Shown one piece after another: positions 31,515 through 37,575 of a stretch of 37,575 nt of DNA. This DNA is from CAZEHO01 sp964511945 (GTDB lineage: Bacteria; Actinomycetota; Acidimicrobiia; Spongiisociales; UBA11373). Both the position numbers and the translations under genes were made by a program. The stretch covers positions 1 through 37,575 of the forward strand of contig CAZEHO010000030.1 in the NCBI GenBank assembly GCA_964511945.1, written 5' to 3'. Every line of letters starts with the position of its first letter. Within the stretch, counting starts at the first letter, position 1. The notes under the pieces were generated by a model. The model did not search any database and had not been told where the DNA came from. It saw nothing but the letters and a program-made list of their open reading frames with translations.

Positions 31515-32707
31515 GCGATCTGCTGATCACCGGGATCGGCGAGCTGGTCACCAACGGGCCGGGCTCGCTGCTGGCGCCGCTCCACGATGCCGCGGTGGCG
31601 GTCGAGGCCGGCCGCTTCGTCTGGGTGGGACCTGAAGCCGACATGCCCGATCAGTTCCGCGATAGGCCGGTGCACGATGTCGAGGGACGGGCCGCGCTCC
31701 CCGGATTCGTCGATGCCCACACCCACCTGGTGTTTGCCGGAGATCGATCCGATGAGTTCTCCCGCCGGCTGCGCGGCGAGAGTTACGAGGAGATCCTTGC
31801 CGCCGGCGGCAGCATCCACTCGACGGTGGCGGCAACCCGGGATGCGTCGTTCGACGACCTGGTCGAGGGTGCCGCCGGGCGGGCGGACCGCATGTTGCGG
31901 TCGGGTACCACCACCGTTGAGGTCAAGTCCGGCTACGGCCTGACGACTGCCGATGAGGTCCGGATGCTCGAGGTGGTTCGCACGGTCGGTGAGGTGACCC
32001 CGCTCGACGTAGTCCCGACGTTCCTCGGTGCCCACGTGGTGGACCGGGATTCGGATCGGACCGAGTACGTCGACCTGGTGATTTCGGAGATGCTGCCCGC
32101 GGCTGCTCCGCTGGCGAAGGCGTGCGATGTGTTCTGCGAAGGGGGCGCCTTCACTCTCGAGGAGTCACGAAGCATCCTCGAGGCCGGGATATCCCACGGA
32201 CTGGTCCCGCGGATCCATGCCGAGCAGCTCAGCCGAACCGGTGGGGCGGCCATGGCGGCGGAACTGGGAGCGTTGTCGGCAGACCATCTCGATCATGTGA
32301 CTCTGGAGGATGCGGCGGCGCTGCGGACGGCCGGCACCGTTGCGGTGCTGCTGCCGGGCGCTTCGTTCTCGATGCGGACACCGCAGGCTCCGGGCCGGAT
32401 GCTGTGGGATGCCGGGGTGACCGTCGCCGTTGCCACCGACTGCAATCCCGGCACCTCCTATGTCGAGAGCATGCCGCTGATCATCGCCATCGCCGCCCTC
32501 GAGATGGGGCTTTCCCCGGAAGAAGCCGTGTGGGCGGCGACCCGTGGTGGAGCACTCGCAGTTGCCGCGACCGACAAGGGGATCGTGACTGCCGGAGCGG
32601 TCGCCGACCTGGTGGTCCTCGACGCACCGTCATGCCGGCATCTGGCGTATCGGCCCGGCACGGACCTGGTGCATTCGGTGGTGAAGGGCGGGGAGATCGT
32701 GGCCTAG
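31511..32707 (+). CDS. hutI: Imidazolonepropionase
   Basis: HutI opens the imidazolone ring to give N-formimino-glutamate, the substrate of HutG. This 398-residue amidohydrolase has the metal motif GFVDAHTH (His70 and His72), EVKSGYGLTTADEVRMLEVVR, FLGAHVV, HAEQLSRTGGAAMAAELGALSADHLDHV and ATDCNPGTSY, all specific to imidazolonepropionase. It starts with a GTG at 31511 that overlaps the hutU stop (GTGA). Together with hutU, hutH and hutG this completes the pathway from histidine to glutamate. No regulator gene of the HutC or HutP type is seen nearby. Confidence 0.96.
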   Translation: MSDLLITGIGELVTNGPGSLLAPLHDAAVAVEAGRFVWVGPEADMPDQFRDRPVHDVEGRAALPGFVDAHTHLVFAGDRSDEFSRRLRGESYEEILAAGGSIHSTVAATRDASFDDLVEGAAGRADRMLRSGTTTVEVKSGYGLTTADEVRMLEVVRTVGEVTPLDVVPTFLGAHVVDRDSDRTEYVDLVISEMLPAAAPLAKACDVFCEGGAFTLEESRSILEAGISHGLVPRIHAEQLSRTGGAAMAAELGALSADHLDHVTLEDAAALRTAGTVAVLLPGASFSMRTPQAPGRMLWDAGVTVAVATDCNPGTSYVESMPLIIAIAALEMGLSPEEAVWAATRGGALAVAATDKGIVTAGAVADLVVLDAPSCRHLAYRPGTDLVHSVVKGGEIVA

Positions 32708-32810
32708 GAGCCCGCTGAGCAATACATGTCGCACATCTCGACGACCAGTCATCACCACTCGCTCGATTCCCAGTGCCCAGTTCCCGGTCTTGAACTACCG
32801 TCCGCACCGC

Positions 32811-33602
32811 ATGACACGCCCCTATCTGTCCCACGAGCACCCCATCCGCTTTGCCCACCGCGGCAGCCGGGTGTTGTGGCCGGAGAACACAATGCATGCC
32901 TTCCAGGGTGCGGTGGATCTGGGTTACCGCTACATCGAGACCGACGTCCACGTCACCCGCGACGGCAAGGTCGTCATCTTCCACGACGACGAGCTCAATC
33001 GCCTCACCGACGCCTCCGGCAAGCTGGCCGATCGTGACTGGAACGACCTGCGCACCCTCGATGCAGCCCACCACTTCGATCCCGAGGGCGGGTTCCCGCT
33101 GCGAGGGAGGGGAATCCGGATGCCGCTGCTGGAAGAAGCCCTGACCGGGCTCCCCGACCAGTTGTTCAATATCGACCTCAAGCAGCCGGGGATCGAGCAG
33201 GCGGTGGCCGCCGAAGTGACCCGTCTCGGCGCCGAGGACCGGGTGCTGATCGGGTCGTTCTTCAACGGACGGATCCGGCGGTTCCGCAGGCTGACCGCCG
33301 GGCGGGTGGCCACTTCGGCGGGTCCGGCCGAGGTCGTGATGGCGCTCGCCGCGGCCAGGGTGGGGCGGCCGACGCAGGGTCCGGCGGATGCGTTCCAGGT
33401 GCCCGAGAAGGGCGGCCCGTTGACCGTGGTCGGGGAACGGTTCGTTACCGCCGCCCACCGGGGCGGCAAACAGGTCCATGTGTGGACGGTGAACGATGCC
33501 GAGACGATGCATCGTCTCCTGGACGTTGGTGTCGACGGCATCATCACCGACCGGCCGGATGTGCTCAACGACGTGATCGCCGAGCGGGAGAGACGGAGAT
33601 GA
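32811..33602 (+). CDS. Glycerophosphodiester phosphodiesterase
   Basis: A 263-residue GDPD-family enzyme that splits glycerophosphodiesters into glycerol-3-phosphate and an alcohol. The catalytic His pair and metal ligands are visible in FAHRGSRVLWPENTM, YIETDVHVTRDGKVVIFHDDELNRLTD and FNIDLK; the C-terminal VHVWTVNDAETMHRLLDVGVDGIITDRPDVL is the standard closing strand and helix. There is no signal peptide, so it should act in the cytoplasm. The ATG at 32811 is preferred because the earlier in-frame starts lack similarity. It shares an ATGA overlap with the MOSC gene. Confidence 0.93.
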   Translation: MTRPYLSHEHPIRFAHRGSRVLWPENTMHAFQGAVDLGYRYIETDVHVTRDGKVVIFHDDELNRLTDASGKLADRDWNDLRTLDAAHHFDPEGGFPLRGRGIRMPLLEEALTGLPDQLFNIDLKQPGIEQAVAAEVTRLGAEDRVLIGSFFNGRIRRFRRLTAGRVATSAGPAEVVMALAAARVGRPTQGPADAFQVPEKGGPLTVVGERFVTAAHRGGKQVHVWTVNDAETMHRLLDVGVDGIITDRPDVLNDVIAERERRR

Positions 33603-34168
33603 GAAGGATCGGCACGATCAAGCTGCTGCAGGTGCAGCGAGGCCCGCTCAAGGTCAAGGACGTTTCTTACGATCCCAGGCCGCTTCTCGAGGTCGAGAGC
33701 GCATCACTGGGACCCGACGGGATGCTGGGGAGCTCCGCCGGGGGATGGGTGCTCGACGTTCACAGCTCGATGCACCCCGCCTGCCGGGGTGGTGGGAACC
33801 GGGCGCTGTCCATCGGGTTCACCGCGCACTACGACGCCATGAGTGCCAGATACGGAGCACGGCTGTTGGGCGAGGCCGGCGAGAACATCATCGTGGAGAG
33901 TTCCGGCATGGTGACGCTGGCGGACCTCGACGGCACCGTCGTGATCAAGGCCGCCGAGGGGGATGTCGAGCTGACCGGGGCCAGAGTGGCGGCACCCTGC
34001 CGCGAGTTCACCTCGTATCTCCTTGGACTGGATCACATTCCCGATCGCGCGGAACTCGGCAACGATCTGGAGTTCCTCGGCCACGGGATGCGCGGGTTCG
34101 TGTTCGGACTCGATCACCTGGGCGGATGGATTACGGTCCGCACCGGGGATGAGGTCTTCGGCTCCTGA
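33599..34168 (+). CDS. MOSC-domain-like protein
   Basis: A 189-residue protein with the layout of MOSC domains (sulfur-carrier-like beta barrels related to molybdenum cofactor sulfurase C-termini). ALSIGFTAHYDAMSARYG corresponds to the region after the conserved R-x-V-S/L strand, and RLLGEAGENIIVESSGMV matches the G-E-N-(I/L)-x-V-E motif. A single Cys (MHPACRGGG) lies near the usual conserved Cys position, but the exact pattern differs. The substrate is unknown. It is cotranslated with the phosphodiesterase. Confidence 0.7.
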   Translation: MRRIGTIKLLQVQRGPLKVKDVSYDPRPLLEVESASLGPDGMLGSSAGGWVLDVHSSMHPACRGGGNRALSIGFTAHYDAMSARYGARLLGEAGENIIVESSGMVTLADLDGTVVIKAAEGDVELTGARVAAPCREFTSYLLGLDHIPDRAELGNDLEFLGHGMRGFVFGLDHLGGWITVRTGDEVFGS

Positions 34169-34178
34169 CCTTCCGTGC

Positions 34179-34529
34179 TCAGGCCGAGCCGCGGAACCGG
34201 ACGGCGATCAGCCGCCACCCGACGATCGTCACTCCCAGGAAGATCGTCGCCACGACCAGAAACCCGAACGCGGTGCCTTCCTCGAAGACGAGCCTGCGCA
34301 GGACCATCCCGAGGACCAGCGTCGTTGCCGCCACAATCGCTCCGGTGATGATCGCCTCCGGCCTCAGCCAGATGCGGGCGATCGCCCAACCGACGGCGAG
34401 TGCGATGAGGAAGGGTGCGGCGGTCTCGACCAGTCCGCTCCAGGTGGACGGTTCATCATGGCTGTCCCGTCCGATGGCGACAAAGAGCACAACGAACAGC
34501 GGGTCGAGAGCGATGAGGAACCTACGCAT
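34179..34529 (-). CDS. DUF3054 membrane protein
   Basis: A 116-residue protein with four predicted transmembrane helices. It has the DUF3054 opening LDPLFVVLFVAIGRDSHDEP, with the conserved R-x-S-H/D motif between helix 1 and 2, then AAPFLIALAVGWAIARIWLRPEAIITGAIVAATTLVLGM and a last helix pair. Function of the family is unknown. The start is the ATG at 34529. It lies 9 bases downstream of the macrodomain gene on the same strand and probably shares its transcript. Confidence 0.85.
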   Translation of the reverse strand: MRRFLIALDPLFVVLFVAIGRDSHDEPSTWSGLVETAAPFLIALAVGWAIARIWLRPEAIITGAIVAATTLVLGMVLRRLVFEEGTAFGFLVVATIFLGVTIVGWRLIAVRFRGSA

Positions 34530-34538
34530 CCGGCGAGG

Positions 34539-35084
34539 TTACGTCGCTGCGGCCTCCAGGCCGGATTCGAACGCAGATCCTGCCGCCTCGTCGAACCCGA
34601 CCAGGTGGACCTCATCCAGGCCGGAGTGCTCGCCGACCCAGTCGATCACGGTCGCCGCAATCACCCGGGTGGAATCGGCGAGCGGGTACCCGAAGATGCC
34701 GGCGCTGATTGCAGGTACGGCGACGCGGCGACAGCCTGCCTCGATTGCGGCGTCGAGGGCCGCCCGCACCGCGGTCGCCAGGAGCGCTTCGTTGTCCTGC
34801 TCCGCACCGAAGATCGGACCGGCGACGTGGATCACCTTCCGGGCCGGCAGGTTGCCGCCGGTGGTGACTGCAGCCCGCCCCGGTGTCACCCGGCCGTGCT
34901 CCGCCACCCAGTGGTGCGACTCGGCCTGAATCGAAGGTCCCCCGGCGCGGGAGATGGCACCGGCCAGTCCTCCGCCGTGCTCGAGGTCCTCGTTGGCCGC
35001 ATTGACGATGGCGTCGATCTCCATCGTGGTCAGGTCGTCGCAGACTGCGGTGACGGTGGTGGTGCGAATCGTGATCGAGTGCAT
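34539..35084 (-). CDS. Macrodomain ADP-ribose-binding protein
   Basis: A 181-residue single macrodomain that should bind ADP-ribose or O-acetyl-ADP-ribose and may remove ADP-ribose from proteins. The ligand loops are intact: IVNAANEDLEHGGGLAGAISRAGGP and VAVPAISAGIFGYPLADS. The catalytic-type Asn of NAAN is present. The open frame runs far upstream, but the ATG at 35084 starts the domain directly and follows TACCCT by 6 bases. It appears to be first in a two-gene unit with the DUF3054 gene. No ADP-ribosyltransferase is nearby. Confidence 0.92.
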   Translation of the reverse strand: MHSITIRTTTVTAVCDDLTTMEIDAIVNAANEDLEHGGGLAGAISRAGGPSIQAESHHWVAEHGRVTPGRAAVTTGGNLPARKVIHVAGPIFGAEQDNEALLATAVRAALDAAIEAGCRRVAVPAISAGIFGYPLADSTRVIAATVIDWVGEHSGLDEVHLVGFDEAAGSAFESGLEAAAT

Positions 35085-35109
35085 AACCAAAGGGTACGGA
35101 GATCGCGGC

Positions 35110-35415
35110 ATGCACCCGGTACGGGTGGCGAAGACATGGCAGAAGGCGACGCTGATCGACACCAACCTGCCGTTCGAAATCGAGATGTTCGGCTCGAAGA
35201 TGTACGTGTGTGTTGCGATCCGCGGGGGGACGTCCGAGTTCGTCTTCGAGATCTCCGAGATGACTGCGGCCCTTGGCCTCTTCGTCGGATACCCCGACCT
35301 GGCGACGCTCGAAGGCGGTGGAGACCAGTTCTGGGCTTCAGAGCGTGGTGGACGGGAGAACGAATTGATCAGGATCGAGCCGGGAGCCGACGGGTTCGTC
35401 GATCCAGGGACGTAG
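35110..35415 (+). CDS. Small protein of unknown function
   Basis: A 101-residue product I do not recognise. It begins MHPVRVAKTWQKATLIDTNLPFEIEMFGSKMYVCVAIRGGTSEFVFEISEM, which reads like a compact alpha/beta domain, and ends in an acidic, Gly-rich tail. Codon use is GC-rich at third positions like real genes, and a ggag stretch precedes the ATG at 35110 by about 10 bases. It is divergent from the macrodomain gene with only 25 bases between them. It could be a real single gene; a chance frame is less likely. Confidence 0.55.
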   Translation: MHPVRVAKTWQKATLIDTNLPFEIEMFGSKMYVCVAIRGGTSEFVFEISEMTAALGLFVGYPDLATLEGGGDQFWASERGGRENELIRIEPGADGFVDPGT

Positions 35416-35533
35416 TTCATCGAGGTATCGGGAGGTGCCTCGGCAGAAGGCGCCTCGTGCCTGCTGACGGTGACCATGTCCTAACGGGCCCTGGTTGCAA
35501 AATGGTCCGGATTCCCCGACCATACGGGCCGAC

Positions 35534-36067
35534 ATGTCACAGAAATTCGCAGAACGCAATCTGCTGCACCTCACCCCCGAGCAGGCGAAGCTCTTCGCCG
35601 ATTCGACCCGGGCCGACATCATTTCGCTCATCTCGCAGCGACCCGCCAGCATCAAGGAGCTGGCCGAGGCGCTGAGCCGGCCCAAGGGTTCCATCGGGCA
35701 TCACATCAAACGCCTCGCCGATGCCGGGCTCATTGACGTGGTGGAGACCCGCCAGGTGCGAGCCATCACCGAGAAGTTCTACGGGAGGACGGCGAGGACC
35801 TTTGTCTTCCCCGACATGGACGAGTCCGGGGAGCGGACCTTCCTCGACGAGGCGATTGCCGAGATGCGCGACCCCGATGACGACGAGACTGCGCTGCTGA
35901 CCCTGCGGCGTTCGCGTATCCCGCTGGAGCGGGCCGAGGAGTTTTCCGAACGGCTCCTCGAGATCGCCGAAGAGTTCTCCACCGCCAAACCCGGCGGCAC
36001 CACGACCTACGGCATGGTGCTCGGCCTCTATCCAACCGATCGTCCCTCGCTGCCCGACGCCGAATGA
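35534..36067 (+). CDS. ArsR-like winged-helix regulator of the MFS gene
   Basis: A 177-residue regulator. The N-terminal part LTPEQAKLFADSTRADIISLISQRPASIKELAEALSRPKGSIGHHIKRLADAGLIDVVETRQVRAITEKFYGRTAR is an ArsR-type winged helix with its wing. The C-terminal half, rich in Glu and Arg, probably serves as a ligand or dimer domain. Its stop overlaps the MFS start (ATGA), so it is likely to control that transporter. The ATG at 35534 lacks a ribosome binding site; TACGGG lies 5 bases upstream but is a poor -10 match. The effector is unknown. Confidence 0.87.
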   Translation: MSQKFAERNLLHLTPEQAKLFADSTRADIISLISQRPASIKELAEALSRPKGSIGHHIKRLADAGLIDVVETRQVRAITEKFYGRTARTFVFPDMDESGERTFLDEAIAEMRDPDDDETALLTLRRSRIPLERAEEFSERLLEIAEEFSTAKPGGTTTYGMVLGLYPTDRPSLPDAE

Positions 36068-37455
36068 CCGATACGACATCGACACGCAGGGGACTGGGCG
36101 GCCGCTACCGGAGGCTGTGGTCTGCCAGCGTCATCTCCAACCTCGGCGATGGAATCGCAGCGATCGCTTATCCGTGGCTGGCCTCAGCGGTCACCCGGGA
36201 TCCGATGCTGATCGCACTGATCGCGGTGGTACAGCGCCTTCCCTGGCTGGTGTTCACCCTTCCGGCCGGAGTGCTCACCGACCGCATCGACCGCCGCAAG
36301 ATCATGATCGGTGCCAACACCGTGATGACGGCGGTAACGGTCGTGGTGGCATTTGCGGTGCTCGGCGCCGAATCCCGTCTTCCCAGCCCGGGTGAAATGG
36401 CCGGGGGTGTCGACGTCGACACGAACGTCGGCGTCTACCTCATCCTGCTCGTCTCAGCCCTCATCCTCGGGATGGCCGAGGTGCTCCGCGACAATGCCGC
36501 CCAGACCTTCGTACCGGCCATCGTCGCCACCGAGGATCTCGAACGCGCCAACGGCCGGTTGTGGGGCGCCGAGATGGTGGCGAACTCCTTTGCCGGGCCC
36601 CCGATCGGGAGCGTGCTGCTGGGGATCGGGTTTGCCTTGCCGTTCTTCGTCGATGCCGGGACCTTTGCGGTGGCGGCGGGCCTGATCTTCCTGATCGGCG
36701 GGCAATTCCGACCCGAGAACGCCGGCAGATCGAAGAAGGTCGATTGGAAGGGGGAGATCAAGGAGGGCTTCGTCTGGCTGTGGCGCCATCCGCTGCTGCG
36801 CCCGATGGCCATCATCCTCGGCCTTCTCAACGCTCTCGGGATGGCGATGTTCTCCACGTTCGTCCTGTTCGCTCAGGAGGACCTGGACCTCGAGACCGGC
36901 CTGTTCACCGGTGTGCTCGGATCGCTGGCCGATGCCCTCAACTTCGAGACGGTCGGGGCGCTGATTTTCGCCCTCCTCATGATGGGTGGCGCGGTCGGCG
37001 GGGTCGCCGGCAGCCTGCTCGCCCCGGCGATCAGCAAGGCCCTGGGCAGCGGACCATCCCTGTACGCCACGATGGCGTTCGGGAGCCTCACCGCTCTGGT
37101 AATCGGATTTGCCAGCCGGTGGTGGCTCGCCTTCGTGATGTTCGCGATCTCGACGGCCGGTGCGGTGCTGTGGAACGTGATCACCGTGTCCCTGCGCCAG
37201 ACGATCATTCCCGACCACCTCTTGGGCCGGGTGAACAGCGTCTACCGGTTCTTCGGCTGGGGGATGATGCCGATCGGCTCGCTCATCGGCGGGGCCGTGG
37301 TCGCGGTCGGTTCGACCGTTGTGTCCCGCGGCATGGCCCTGCGCTGGCCATTCTTCCTGGTGGCGATCGCCTACGTGTTCCTGCTGATCTACGCGGCACC
37401 GAAGCTGACCACCGCCAAGATCGAAACGGCCCGGAGCGAAGCCGAACGGCGCTAG
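36064..37455 (+). CDS. MFS transporter
   Basis: A 463-residue protein with about 12 hydrophobic segments, of the major facilitator group that resembles enterobactin exporters and macrolide efflux proteins. RYRRLWSASVISNLGDGIAAIAYPWLASAV opens helix 1; VLTDRIDRRKIMIGANTVM is the A-like loop between helices 2 and 3; RQTIIPDHLLGRVNSVYRFFGWGMMPIGSLIGG is the conserved C-terminal loop. The cargo is unknown, but drug or metabolite export is usual. An insertion of about 20 polar residues (ESRLPSPGEMAGGVDVDT) lies between helices 3 and 4. It is coupled to the regulator upstream, and its stop lies inside a long inverted repeat. Confidence 0.92.
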   Translation: MTDTTSTRRGLGGRYRRLWSASVISNLGDGIAAIAYPWLASAVTRDPMLIALIAVVQRLPWLVFTLPAGVLTDRIDRRKIMIGANTVMTAVTVVVAFAVLGAESRLPSPGEMAGGVDVDTNVGVYLILLVSALILGMAEVLRDNAAQTFVPAIVATEDLERANGRLWGAEMVANSFAGPPIGSVLLGIGFALPFFVDAGTFAVAAGLIFLIGGQFRPENAGRSKKVDWKGEIKEGFVWLWRHPLLRPMAIILGLLNALGMAMFSTFVLFAQEDLDLETGLFTGVLGSLADALNFETVGALIFALLMMGGAVGGVAGSLLAPAISKALGSGPSLYATMAFGSLTALVIGFASRWWLAFVMFAISTAGAVLWNVITVSLRQTIIPDHLLGRVNSVYRFFGWGMMPIGSLIGGAVVAVGSTVVSRGMALRWPFFLVAIAYVFLLIYAAPKLTTAKIETARSEAERR

Positions 37456-37526
37456 TGCCGTGTCTCATAACGTTGGCGAGGTTTCAGCCGCATCTGAACC
37501 CGCCAAACGTTTTGTGACGTGGCACT
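37454..37526. repeat. Long imperfect palindrome at the window end
   Basis: AGTGCC and GGCACT mark the outer ends of a 73-base palindrome with arms of about 30 bases. The arms share GTGCC, ACGTT and GGCG blocks with a few mismatches and single-base shifts, and a CAG/CTG pair near the centre. It could be a terminator, a miniature inverted-repeat element, or paired insertion-sequence ends. An ATG at 37530 follows but is cut by the window end. Confidence 0.55.
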
Positions 37527-37575
37527 GATATGGGGTGGTTGGTCAAGTCGGGGGGTGTGGGGTGGCCCGCGGTGG

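Overview
The window is a dense, high-GC chromosomal segment from a bacterium that is most likely an actinobacterium. An Acidimicrobiia-like lineage is my best guess. The reasons are the GC-rich codon use, a threonine-rich linker after the lipobox of a penicillin-binding lipoprotein, a short HU protein without a lysine tail, and many start codons that sit only 6-8 bases after a -10-like TAnnnT box, as in leaderless transcripts. The taxonomy is inference; no rRNA or other marker gene is present.

Layout. 1-998 is the right end of an IS481-like insertion sequence that appears to have landed in a dispersed palindromic repeat. 1219-1775 is a MazEF-type toxin-antitoxin pair with a palindromic operator. 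1976-6848 holds a SulP anion permease, an orphan HicB-like protein, an ArsR-family regulator, a phosphoribosyltransferase-hydrolase fusion and a small membrane-associated protein. 6956-7327 is a DUF559 nuclease-like gene boxed in by inverted repeat copies. 7496-9109 is a membrane-anchored putative glycoside hydrolase. 9163-13433 is a tight run: a selenoprotein of the glycine/betaine/sarcosine/D-proline reductase B family with an in-frame UGA and a SECIS-like hairpin, then xdhC, a short CDF-like membrane protein and a GH13 alpha-glucosidase. 13586-22242 has a nitroreductase, HU, a penicillin-binding lipoprotein, trans-aconitate methyltransferase, a lipoprotein, a tandem-SH3 membrane protein, a response regulator and a YbdK-type carboxylate-amine ligase. 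22325-25095 is the tldD-tldE pair. 25299-25667 is a second DUF559 gene, between two identical 113-base direct repeats, followed by arfB. 26293-32707 is the histidine-degradation set hutG-hutH and hutU-hutI, split by a small charged protein and a DUF4389 membrane protein. 32811-37455 carries a glycerophosphodiesterase, a MOSC protein, a DUF3054 protein, a macrodomain protein, a small unknown protein and a regulator-MFS transporter pair. A long imperfect palindrome closes the window.

How it works together. The four hut enzymes would convert histidine through urocanate, imidazolonepropionate and formiminoglutamate to glutamate. TldD and TldE form a metalloprotease pair. The selenoprotein implies that the genome encodes selenocysteine machinery, which is not in this window. 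Nearly all longer intergenic gaps in 1-26 kb carry one family of modular GC-rich palindromes. Both DUF559 genes lie between copies of it, which suggests (inference) a repeat-associated nuclease system.
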